From: DATKKX01 sp035542775 | Lineage (GTDB): Bacteria; Planctomycetota; Phycisphaerae; UBA1845; UTPLA1 | NCBI GenBank assembly: GCA_035542775.1 | Contig: DATKKX010000501.1 | Coordinates: forward strand, 1-9,988 | Direction: 5' to 3' | DNA length: 9,988 bases | Shown: piece by piece, positions 1-7,199 of the stretch | Layout: every line of letters starts with the position of its first letter | Numbering within the stretch: the first letter of the stretch is position 1 | Position numbers and translations under genes: made by a program | The notes under the pieces: model-generated | Database searches by the model: none | What the model saw: the letters and a program-made list of their open reading frames with translations, nothing else | Told to the model about the DNA's origin: nothing

Positions 1-127
1 TTACGGTCCGTCGCTGCCAGTCGGCGGTCTGGCCGAAAATCTGGCTGCCCGTGGAACCACATTGCAGACATGGGACAAGGCAAACTGCAAAAATCAGCGC
101 GGCGGCACCGCGTGCGTACAGTCGCAT
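1..127 (-). CDS. Small exported / lipoprotein-like peptide, N-terminal part only
   Basis: The reading frame opens at an ATG at 127-125 and stays open for 42 codons to the left edge, so the C-terminus is missing. The first residues (MRLYARGAAALIFAVCLVPC) form a short basic start followed by a hydrophobic stretch at about residues 7-21. A Cys at position 23 follows (LQCGSTGS). This looks like an export signal, possibly a relaxed lipobox, although Gln at -1 is not canonical. The start is supported by GGAGGTGATC immediately upstream (138-129), a 10-base match to the complement of the 16S rRNA 3' end, with 6 bases between GGAGG and ATG. No domain can be recognised. From memory, short secreted peptides with this look recur in Phycisphaerae, but no function can be assigned. 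It could also be the signal sequence of a longer protein. Confidence 0.6.
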   Translation of the reverse strand, partial: MRLYARGAAALIFAVCLVPCLQCGSTGSQIFGQTADWQRRTV

Positions 128-424
128 GGATCACCTCCATGGTTGCTTATACTTGAATTATCGAGCAGCGCTGCTGGGAATCCCACATGAATTGCGGGGA
201 CAAGCTAACCTGTTATGGGACGGGATGCTAACGGTGGATGCGTGACCGGATCAGCGTGACTGATGGCGGGCAGAAGCTGAAACAGGGGCGACGCCGCCCG
301 GCCTCGCACGCTCCGGGACTCGTATTGTGGTGTAAGCACCTCTTGAACCGCATTGCTGGATCAAACGGCTCAACACGGACTTCGTTTGGCAGTGGTATGG
401 CCACATCCGGCGAGCGCTGGCGCT
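128..424. other. Intergenic region between ygfZ and the small exported peptide
   Basis: This roughly 300-base stretch lies between the end of ygfZ and the start of the leftmost minus-strand gene. No frame in it gives a convincing protein: the candidates are Arg/Pro/Cys-rich and lack a ribosome binding site. It must hold the leader of the small peptide gene unless that gene is read through from ygfZ. On the minus strand GATAAT (161-156) and TATAAG (151-146) are possible -10 elements, but neither has a recognisable -35 at the right distance. A perfect 12-base palindrome, AGCAGCGCTGCT, lies at 164-175 beside them. No U-tailed terminator hairpin was seen after ygfZ. Confidence 0.5.
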
Positions 425-1507
425 TCAACTTGCACTGGCGTGAGGCTCTCGAACCGGCAACTCGACGACCGTTCCCGCCCGGTCGTGCTCGCCTGCGCCG
501 ATCATCACTTCGACGCCGGCCTCGGCGTACGCGGTCTTGACGTATCCCAGGGCCAGAACCGCTCCGAGCCGCTCGCTCCAGCAGCAGCTCCGCGTTCGGC
601 CGATCTGGTTCTCGCCGATTCGGATCGGGGACCGCGGTGCCACGATCGCGTCCCCATCGATCCGTAGCCCTACCAACCGGCGGGCCAGCACGCCGTGCGA
701 GCGCATCCGCTCGATAACTTCCTGGCCCAGATAGCAGCCCTTGTGGTAGTCGATGCCTCGATCGATTTGTCCGGTCTCCGGAGGCAGGACCTCGTCGTCG
801 ATGTCGTCAATTGAGGCGGGAATGCCCGCTTCGATTCGAAGGACCTCGACGACGGGTCTGTCCAGTGAAGTCAAGCCGAGATCGCTACACGCCGTCGCAA
901 GAATCCTCCGCGCCAGGCCGCCGCATGAATCCGCTCCAGCCTGTGCCGGCGGTTCTTCATCTTCGCCGGCCGAGGTATCCGGGTTTGAGAGAATGAAGAA
1001 CTCCGCGGCGACCGGTCCGGCGAAGTCGTTCCGGGCCATTCGCACTTCCTCATCCCCTAATCTGCCGCCGAGGTGCTGCAGCGGCGCCATTTTCGTGATA
1101 TCCCCGAGTTCGAGGCGGCGAACGACATCGTTCGCCCGCGTCCCCAGCACCGCAAGGCGCCGGGTCTGCGAACTCAGGTCGGTCAACACAACGTCCTCGA
1201 CGATTGTGTGTCTTGTCAGATGTGCCAGCACCGGCACAATCCACCGCCTGTCAACGTCGAGCCACAGGCGGTCTTCGAGCACGAACACGTTCAGGTCGGC
1301 AATCGTGCGGCCTCTGGCATCGCAAGCGAAGGCGTATCGGCCCTCGCCCGGGCGCAGTGTTTTGATGGCGTTTGTGACCAGGTTGTTCAGCCAGCCCGCG
1401 CGGTCGGCGCCGGAGACCTGAATCAGGCCTCTGTCTTCGCGGGCCAGGAACCCACCCATGCTTTTGGCTGCTCGATATTGAGCCGTGGTGATCGGATCGT
1501 TGGGCAT
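425..1507 (-). CDS. ygfZ: YgfZ/GcvT-family folate-binding protein (Fe-S cluster maintenance)
   Basis: This 360-residue protein is homologous to the T-protein of the glycine cleavage system but belongs to the YgfZ branch. Known members bind tetrahydrofolate and support the repair or assembly of certain Fe-S enzymes in the cytoplasm. The diagnostic signature KGCYLGQE is at residues 256-263 with the conserved Cys at 258, preceded by the usual RIEAGIP (224-230) and LPPETGQIDRGI (241-252) blocks. The N-terminal half carries the typical SGADRAGWLNNLVTN segment (32-46). Residues about 174-197 form a Pro/Glu/Gly-rich linker that looks like an insertion. The ATG at 1507 is preferred over an in-frame ATG at 1537 for two reasons: GAGGAGG lies 5 bases upstream, and the best promoter (1540-1568) would start transcription downstream of the longer start. 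The product is a housekeeping protein; no pathway partner is adjacent. Confidence 0.9.
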   Translation of the reverse strand: MPNDPITTAQYRAAKSMGGFLAREDRGLIQVSGADRAGWLNNLVTNAIKTLRPGEGRYAFACDARGRTIADLNVFVLEDRLWLDVDRRWIVPVLAHLTRHTIVEDVVLTDLSSQTRRLAVLGTRANDVVRRLELGDITKMAPLQHLGGRLGDEEVRMARNDFAGPVAAEFFILSNPDTSAGEDEEPPAQAGADSCGGLARRILATACSDLGLTSLDRPVVEVLRIEAGIPASIDDIDDEVLPPETGQIDRGIDYHKGCYLGQEVIERMRSHGVLARRLVGLRIDGDAIVAPRSPIRIGENQIGRTRSCCWSERLGAVLALGYVKTAYAEAGVEVMIGAGEHDRAGTVVELPVREPHASAS

Positions 1508-1539
1508 GGCGACCTCCTCCTCACCATTCAGGTGCATGG

Positions 1540-1568
1540 AGTGTAGGTGTCTCCAAAAACACCGTCAA
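1540..1568 (-). promoter_or_regulatory. Sigma70-like promoter for ygfZ
   Basis: On the minus strand TTGACG (1568-1563) and TACACT (1545-1540) are separated by exactly 17 bases, five of six and four of six matches to the -35 and -10 consensus. Initiation would fall near 1533, giving a leader of about 25 bases with the GAGGAGG ribosome binding site just before the ATG at 1507. It is the only promoter in the window with both boxes and correct spacing. It is a sequence match only. Confidence 0.5.
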
Positions 1569-1627
1569 ACCGGTCGCAAGTCCAAATTGACTCCAAACCC
1601 GTTTCCCGCCGATGAATTGCTAGAGCC

Positions 1628-2560
1628 ATGCACGAGGCAAGAACATCTTCGTTTGACCCGGCCGCCCCCGCCCCCGGTGAGGCCGCGGAGGCCTTGCCGG
1701 GCATGGACTATTGGTGCAGGCCCGGCGCCGCGACCGCCTTCGCCAATGTCCTCACGATCGACCTGGAAGACTGGCCCATCGCCGTGCTTGGTGCGCACCA
1801 TGAGGTCACCGGTCGTGTGGTTGAAAACACGCTACGCTGTCTGCAGGTCCTTCGCTGGCACAACGTCAAGGCCACGTTCTTTGTCTTGACCAAGGTCGCC
1901 CAGCGGTACGGAGATCTGATCCGCGAGGTCCATGCCGCGGGACACGAGATCGCCTCGCACGGCCACGGCCACCAGTTGCTCACTGCCATCACACCGCGGC
2001 AATTCGAAGACGACGTTCGCCGCAGCATCGACATCCTCGGAGAGCTGGTCGGCTGTCGACCTCTCGGCTACCGCGCCCCGGGCTTCAGCATCGTTGAGTC
2101 GACGCGTTGGGCCGGACCGATCCTGGCCGATCTCGGCTTCAAGTACAGCTCAAGCGTCTTTCCGATACGCCATCGGCGTTACGGCATACCCGGCGCGCCT
2201 CGGCAGATCCACCGCTGGAAGAACTGCCGCCTGATCGAGTGCCCTCTCGCCGCCTACGCCTGCCTTGGACGAAATCTCCCCGTGGCCGGCGGCGGCTACT
2301 TCCGCCTCCTGCCCGGCGCCGTCGCCCGATTCGCAATCCACCGCATCAACAGCCGCGGCATTCCAGCCATTCTCTACATGCATCCGTATGAGTTGGACGT
2401 CGACGGGATCCGCGAGCACAGGCTCGCGGGGCTGAATGTCGGCTGGTGGCGTCGAGTCACGCAAGGGCTCTTCCGAGACCGGATGGAAGGGCGGCTGCAC
2501 AGACTCCTTGAGTCCTCGCGATTCACCACCATGCGAGAACTGCTTCAAGACCTGATTTAA
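1628..2560 (+). CDS. Polysaccharide deacetylase (NodB fold, DUF3473 / PEP-CTERM-locus type)
   Basis: This 310-residue protein is a metal-dependent carbohydrate esterase that would remove N- or O-acetyl groups from a surface polysaccharide. The NodB motifs are intact: TIDLEDW (43-49, catalytic Asp and metal Asp), HEIASHGHGH (106-115, metal His pair in SHGHGH) and RAPGFSI (149-155). The late GGGYFRLLP (221-229) and MHPYELD (251-257) blocks are typical of the DUF3473 subfamily found at exosortase/exopolysaccharide loci. No signal peptide is visible, as is usual for that subfamily. The start is uncertain. The ATG at 1628 has only a weak upstream purine run, and it gives about 40 residues before the first motif, longer than typical. 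An in-frame ATG at 1703 (MDYWCRPG) would remove 25 Pro/Ala-rich residues, and its GGAG is rather distant. No exosortase or Wzy/Wzx gene is next to it, so its polymer is unknown. It is divergent from ygfZ and convergent with the protease gene. Confidence 0.88.
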   Translation: MHEARTSSFDPAAPAPGEAAEALPGMDYWCRPGAATAFANVLTIDLEDWPIAVLGAHHEVTGRVVENTLRCLQVLRWHNVKATFFVLTKVAQRYGDLIREVHAAGHEIASHGHGHQLLTAITPRQFEDDVRRSIDILGELVGCRPLGYRAPGFSIVESTRWAGPILADLGFKYSSSVFPIRHRRYGIPGAPRQIHRWKNCRLIECPLAAYACLGRNLPVAGGGYFRLLPGAVARFAIHRINSRGIPAILYMHPYELDVDGIREHRLAGLNVGWWRRVTQGLFRDRMEGRLHRLLESSRFTTMRELLQDLI

Positions 2561-2571
2561 GGCCGATGTCA

Positions 2572-2586
2572 CGAGCCGATGGCTCG
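2572..2586. other. Hairpin in the convergent gap after the deacetylase gene
   Basis: CGAGCC-GAT-GGCTCG is a perfect 6-bp stem with a 3-base loop, starting 12 bases after the deacetylase stop codon. The 131-base gap it lies in separates two convergent genes, where a two-way transcription stop is expected. A second GC-rich inverted repeat in the gap is CGGCC (2638-2642) with GGCCG (2651-2655). Neither has a T-tract on either strand, so they are not standard intrinsic terminators and their role is a guess. Confidence 0.25.
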
Positions 2587-2691
2587 GCCGCCCGCGGCGC
2601 GAAGATTCTGCGGCGTTCGGCGGCCACGCGAGGGTGCCGGCCGCTGCTCTGGCCGCAGCCCGGTCCCCCCGCAATGCCGCGAGTCACCTGC

Positions 2692-5600
2692 TCACCTGGT
2701 CAACGCCGCGATGAAGCCCGGCACGTCGGCAGCATCGATAACGCCGTTGCCGTCAAAATCGCACACTGCTTGTTGCCGCGGGCCCGCGCTGGTCGGGTCG
2801 AGGAGGAGATTAACGAAGCCCTCAATATCCCGGCCGTCCACGACACCGTCGCCGTTGACATCTCCCGCCGGGCCGGGCGTCGGCAGCGGCGCAAACTGGT
2901 CGCCTACGTACTGACGATAGCACTGCACCCAGGCCTGGAAGTCGGCCAGCGTGATGAGGCCGTCGCCGTCAGCATCAGCGCAACGATCGGTCCCCGGCTG
3001 CGAGGCGCTGTGCCCCATCGCCGCCCGCATCAATGCGTAATCGTCGTAGTTGACCGCTCCATCGTGGTTCAGGTCGCCGCAGGGGATGCAGGGAGCGATG
3101 CCTGTCGTGGTCTGTGTCATATAACCGGTGGCCGGATACCACGGCGTTTCGTTGACGCCATAGTAGTTTCGCGCCTTGACGCGGAAGCGGTAGGTGGTGC
3201 CGGGCAGCAGGCCCGTGGCCGTCGCGGTTTGTGACAGCGAGAGTTGGGTCCAGGTGTTCACACCGATTCCCGATCCGGCCGGAGTCCCGTCCAGCCCTGT
3301 TACCTCAAAGTAGAGGCCCGAGACATTCTGATTCAGGCGTGTGAAAGTCCCCGGCGTCGTAACCTGAATGGAGGTGTCGGTGATCGTGCCGAATGTCAAA
3401 GCCGTTGGCGTTTCGATGAAGGTGGCCACGTTCACGTTGGCCGAATACGCCGTCTCGTTCGGAGTCGGCAGCGCGCCGTCGCGGGCCTTGACCTTGTAAA
3501 AGTACGGCCGGTTCACCTGCAAGGGCGTCAAAGGCGCGGCCCCGTCGATGTAGGTGGCGCTCGCGCCCCACGTCCGGGTGTGACTGCCCGCGCCGGTGGC
3601 TGAGAAGTAGTATTCGACGCCCGACGGGTCGCTCGCCGAGGCCTGCATGCTGATGGCCGTCGTGCTGATCGGCGACGGCGGTTGAGCCCAGGCCGGGGGA
3701 TTGGGGGTCGGAGAGGTCACGTCGCACTGATAAACGGCAGCCTGGAAATCGTCGACGGCCGCTTCCACCAGCGAGGCGTCGCCCGTCTCGGCGGCGACGA
3801 AGCGTATTTTCACCTGGGCTGTCGGACTGACAAAGTCGGCGACGCGGAACGCGTGTCGAATCCATCCGCCGGAGGTTCCCGGTCCAGTGGGGCCGACCGT
3901 TTCTGCGTTGGTCCACGTGCTGCCGTTGTCGTTGGAGATGTCCACCGTGAAGACGTTGGTGCCGGGGGACGGTCCCTGGTCATTTGAGTACCATCGCCAG
4001 TAACTGATGGCGGCCTCGCCCTGGCCGGAAAGGTCGAGGGTCGGCGACATCAGCGTGGTCTTGCCGCCGTGAACGCTGTTGGCCTCAGGACTCGCGCCGG
4101 CCGCCGCCCCCGTAACCCAGCATCTCTGTCCAGGCATCGGCGAGTGATCCTCGGAGGGTTGAGCGGTCGTGCCTTCCGGCGCGGCGCATTCCCAAATGCC
4201 AGAGGTTGCGTCATCGCCGACATCGCCGGCGGTCCAGCCGGCGGGATGCTCGAAATTGTCCGCCCAGGCCACGGACAGTACTCTGCCGACCGTGGCGGCA
4301 TACGTCGTCACGGGCGCGATGATCGGATCGCTGTAGGTCGAGCCGTCGTCAGCCTGAGCGGTGACATACCAGTCAATTTCGCTGTGGCAGGGCAGTGCCG
4401 GCCAGACGGCCTGGCACTGGTTGGGGGCGGTCTCCGTCATTGCCACCGTCGTCCAGGGGCCTCCGTCGATCGAGTAGTGCATCTGGCCTGTTCCGGAAAC
4501 AGGATTGGCGTCCACGGCGACAATGTTCACCTGGAAGAGAGTCTGTTGCTGCAGCAAGGCTTCGGTCGGCCGACCGCCGGGATACTGGAAATCGATCGGA
4601 TCCAGCACGCCGGCCGGGCATCCCATGTTATGGGCTCCGAAGCCCGCGCAGATCTCTTTCGCGTGCGGCGTCCCATTGCTGAGGTCGCCGTCGTTGTCAT
4701 CCAGGGTGAGGAAGTCGATGGTGATCTGGGGAGTGATGAGCTCGCCGCTGTGCAGCGGGACGCTGTTGATCGTCAACGACGAGAGTATATCCCGGTAAAG
4801 CGTCGGATTTGTTGCTCGAAGCTCGTTCCGCGTGCTCCACACGCAGCCCGAGATCAGGTTGCCGCAATCATGCGCCTCGCCCGAACAGGGGTACTGGTAA
4901 TCGTTGTCCGCGTCTCGCAAGCCGATGCTGCAATCGCCGGTGAAACCCATCGCCAGCCAATGGTCGTCAGTGATCAGGCATGCGATGCAGTCGGACATCC
5001 CTTCGCCGTACTGGTCTTGTCCGCTCCCACCGCACTGCACGACGTTGTGTCCATACTCATGGTACACGACGCCCGAGTAGGCCGTGTTGGGATAACCCAT
5101 GCTCGCCATGCAGAAATTGATGGCATGGCCGTCGAACCAGGCGTTTCCGGGGCAATACCCGTCGGTGCGATTCACCCTCACGGGAAAGTCGAGTTGCGTC
5201 GAGATGCCCGGGTAGGCCGGGCTGTAGGCCAGCACGTAATCGTGCACCACGTTCGCGGAGACATATCCGTTAATCTGAGCCCGGACCCACTCGCTGGTGT
5301 TGGCCTCATTGTGCATGAAATTGGCCGGGCCGGGCGGGGTCACCGATTGCGACAGATCATCCAGGGGGCCGGCAATGTCGGTGACGTGGAAATACTGTCC
5401 CCGCATCGGCGACTGCACCGTCACCTCCGAGCTCCCGTCATTGGGGATAGTGAAGTTGCCGTTGCTGTCCGCGTAAACTGTCGTGGTGTCGGTCGAGACC
5501 TGTGCATACGCCATCGGACCCGGCGCCTCGGGTCCGCAGACGTCAGAGGTGAATCCCTGCGTCGTCTTGCCGCTTACGTTTCCGGTTATGTCGGTCGTGA

Positions 5601-6384
5601 TGACCATGTTTTCCCGGTAGAGGATCGCTCCGGTGGCGGCATCCGCAACGAACCGCCATCGCTCGGGCAGCGTTGCGGTCGGCGAGCCCTCGTTGTCGCC
5701 GACGAACGTCACCGCCAGCACCGGCTCGACGATTGCGTCCTCGACGCCCGCCCAGATCACCGTCTCCGAGGGCGAGAAATTCGTCATCCCGGTCGATTCC
5801 ATCGCTGCCACGCTGGCCGGCGCCGTCGCGATGCTCTGGTCCGGGTGGAAGTCTCCGAGCCGACGGAGGGTCGACCCGACCCACACGACCGGATAGTCAG
5901 ACACGTTGCGGACCAGCATCCTCACATCCGACCGGAAGACCGGTATGCCATCGCGATAGTGGCTGTAATACACCAGCGTGAACTTGTGCTCCCCGGTTCG
6001 CGGGTCATACATGAGCGGGAGCGAATTGCCCGCCTCCAGGACGGGCGAGACCGGCATCAGTTCCGCTGCCGAAACGCCCAGCATGGCCGCGCACTTCGTA
6101 CGAAACTGCTCTGCGGCCTCGCCCGGCGTAGCGCCGTGCTCCAGGGGCGTGCCATATATGCGGGTGATCTTCCCGCCCTGCTGGTAGAACTTCGCCTCCG
6201 GCCTGGCCTGTATGAACTGGACAAGGGCGGCGTTCTCCTCCGCGCTCGGTTGCCCGAGGGCACTTGGCCCGGTAGCCGCCTGAGTGGAATTCGCCACGTT
6301 TGTCTGAGGTATCGTCTGAGCCTGAACAATTGCTGCCGTCGCCACAAACAAGGCGATCCCCACCATCAAGCCATGCACTTTCAT
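2692..6384 (-). CDS. Secreted multidomain zinc metalloprotease with tandem dockerin-like modules
   Basis: This 1230-residue extracellular protein resembles fungalysin/thermolysin-like (M36/M4, gluzincin) peptidases. In order: signal peptide (MKVHGLMVGIALFVATAAIVQA, likely cut after A22); FTP-type inhibitory propeptide with a PepSY-like part, about 60-260 (HYRDGIPVFRSDVRMLV; ADAATGAILYRE); a carboxypeptidase-regulatory-like beta module, about 262-340. The catalytic region is about 355-600, with zinc motif HEYGH (442-446) and third ligand Glu461 in GEGMSD. Next come a MAM-like jelly roll with the DNGSTW and VEAAVDDF blocks (about 707-885), two fibronectin-III-like modules (about 893-1090), and two dockerin-like modules (1101-1160 and 1170-1230). 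Each dockerin carries two Asp-rich Ca2+ loops (GDLNHDG/DADGDG and GDVNGDG/DFDGNG). The catalytic part has many Cys, consistent with disulfides outside the cell. The start at 6384 is chosen because GAGGAG lies 9-11 bases upstream and a clean signal peptide follows. The frame stays open for 112 further upstream codons, but these are Arg-rich, low in hydrophobic residues and end the export signal's N-terminal position. Exact family assignment within the gluzincins is uncertain. Confidence 0.88.
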   Translation of the reverse strand: MKVHGLMVGIALFVATAAIVQAQTIPQTNVANSTQAATGPSALGQPSAEENAALVQFIQARPEAKFYQQGGKITRIYGTPLEHGATPGEAAEQFRTKCAAMLGVSAAELMPVSPVLEAGNSLPLMYDPRTGEHKFTLVYYSHYRDGIPVFRSDVRMLVRNVSDYPVVWVGSTLRRLGDFHPDQSIATAPASVAAMESTGMTNFSPSETVIWAGVEDAIVEPVLAVTFVGDNEGSPTATLPERWRFVADAATGAILYRENMVITTDITGNVSGKTTQGFTSDVCGPEAPGPMAYAQVSTDTTTVYADSNGNFTIPNDGSSEVTVQSPMRGQYFHVTDIAGPLDDLSQSVTPPGPANFMHNEANTSEWVRAQINGYVSANVVHDYVLAYSPAYPGISTQLDFPVRVNRTDGYCPGNAWFDGHAINFCMASMGYPNTAYSGVVYHEYGHNVVQCGGSGQDQYGEGMSDCIACLITDDHWLAMGFTGDCSIGLRDADNDYQYPCSGEAHDCGNLISGCVWSTRNELRATNPTLYRDILSSLTINSVPLHSGELITPQITIDFLTLDDNDGDLSNGTPHAKEICAGFGAHNMGCPAGVLDPIDFQYPGGRPTEALLQQQTLFQVNIVAVDANPVSGTGQMHYSIDGGPWTTVAMTETAPNQCQAVWPALPCHSEIDWYVTAQADDGSTYSDPIIAPVTTYAATVGRVLSVAWADNFEHPAGWTAGDVGDDATSGIWECAAPEGTTAQPSEDHSPMPGQRCWVTGAAAGASPEANSVHGGKTTLMSPTLDLSGQGEAAISYWRWYSNDQGPSPGTNVFTVDISNDNGSTWTNAETVGPTGPGTSGGWIRHAFRVADFVSPTAQVKIRFVAAETGDASLVEAAVDDFQAAVYQCDVTSPTPNPPAWAQPPSPISTTAISMQASASDPSGVEYYFSATGAGSHTRTWGASATYIDGAAPLTPLQVNRPYFYKVKARDGALPTPNETAYSANVNVATFIETPTALTFGTITDTSIQVTTPGTFTRLNQNVSGLYFEVTGLDGTPAGSGIGVNTWTQLSLSQTATATGLLPGTTYRFRVKARNYYGVNETPWYPATGYMTQTTTGIAPCIPCGDLNHDGAVNYDDYALMRAAMGHSASQPGTDRCADADGDGLITLADFQAWVQCYRQYVGDQFAPLPTPGPAGDVNGDGVVDGRDIEGFVNLLLDPTSAGPRQQAVCDFDGNGVIDAADVPGFIAALTR

Positions 6385-7199
6385 CGAAACAGCTCCTCGA
6401 CACCAGATTGCGATGCGCGACAACAACCATCGGCTGGGCGACGCGTGCATTCCCAGCAACGACCTTTGCACCGCTTGTGCTGTGCGCGATCCTCGAAGGC
6501 CTCTCCTTCCGGTTCGCGGGCGATCACTCCTGATTATCCTCCTCCGCCGCGACGGCGGCCTCCCGGTCCTGCCGGCACGAACGCGTCCCCGCCGCGTGCC
6601 CGCGATGCTTCTGCAATCGGTGGCACTATCCAAGGGGTGGCAGGACAAGCCATGACAGCCTGCTCGCGGCCCACTCCTGAACCGCGGCCGGTGACATTGG
6701 GAAAAACGGTCCCACCCCACATCTCGCGAGCTATCGGCGCCGATTTCCGCTGGGCACCGCGCAGGCGTTGCCTGCTGTTCCCGTATCGAGCCGCGGAAAG
6801 CACTGGTAGCGTTATCGGTTTCGATACACCAGGTAGTCGCTTGGAAAGTCGGAGGCTTCCTCCCCCGGGATCCAGCCCTCTTGCCCGCCCCCCTGCTCGA
6901 TCCTGATCAAACTCATTGTATGAAAGGGGCCGATAGAAGTCCAGCAATTCACGCTTCCGGGGCCTTCGCGGCGTGATTGGCCGCCAGTTCATTATTGCCC
7001 TTGTCTGCACCCTCGCCCCGTCTCTCCGCGACGGTCAGATTCAGGCTACCTGCCATCGGTTGTATGCGGCGGCGAGCATGCGCAGCGGACCAGAGGCCGC
7101 CCGATGTTCGGATACGCGACAACATGGCAGAGTGTGTCGAGAACCTGGCCTGTCGGCTGACTGGCGGACACAGCGGGCAGAGAAGCATAGTGACGCTGA
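6385..7199. other. Long intergenic region upstream of the metalloprotease gene
   Basis: About 815 bases separate the pseudopilin stop from the protease start, both on the minus strand. No frame gives a believable protein: candidates are Arg/Pro-rich, overlap one another on both strands and lack ribosome binding sites. The stretch should hold the end of the pseudopilin transcript and the protease promoter. A TACAAT box on the minus strand (6920-6915) is the best -10 candidate but lacks a -35 at the usual distance and would give a leader of over 500 bases. Inverted repeats around 6783-6832 are listed separately. A decayed gene cannot be excluded by eye. Confidence 0.45.
6783..6832. repeat. Overlapping inverted repeats in the protease upstream region
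   Basis: TATCG (6813-6817) and CGATA (6822-6826) form a 5-bp stem around GTTT. It is enclosed by CTGGT (6803-6807) and ACCAG (6828-6832), with an asymmetric bulge between the two stems. Separately, GTATCGA (6783-6789) is a perfect 7-base inverted copy of TCGATAC (6821-6827). The two pairings use the same right-hand bases and so exclude each other. They lie roughly 400 bases upstream of the protease ATG. This could be an operator, an RNA structure or chance. Confidence 0.25.

Noticed and set aside
228..428. Minus-strand TTG frame overlapping the ygfZ stop (TTGA)
   Set aside because: The junction looks like coupling, but the 66-residue product has no hydrophobic core, motif or ribosome binding site and is unusually rich in Arg, Pro and Cys.
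753..1421. 222-codon plus-strand frame antisense to ygfZ
   Set aside because: Ser/Arg/Pro-rich shadow of the clear YgfZ coding frame; no motifs.
6385..6720. 112-residue N-terminal extension of the protease frame
   Set aside because: The extension is Arg-rich and would bury the signal peptide inside the protein. The ATG at 6384 has its own ribosome binding site.
4069..6906. A 945-codon open frame on the plus strand, antisense to the protease gene
   Set aside because: It lies opposite a well-supported coding frame in GC-rich DNA, where codon bias keeps antisense frames open. Its product is Arg/His/Val-rich with no recognisable motif, signal or ribosome binding site.
6904..6914. GAGTTTGATC on the minus strand, resembling the 5' end of 16S rRNA
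   Set aside because: The match covers only about 10 bases; the following sequence does not continue as rRNA. Chance similarity.
6949..7188. 79-codon minus-strand frame downstream of the pseudopilin
   Set aside because: No ribosome binding site, low-complexity composition and overlapping competing frames. More likely noncoding.
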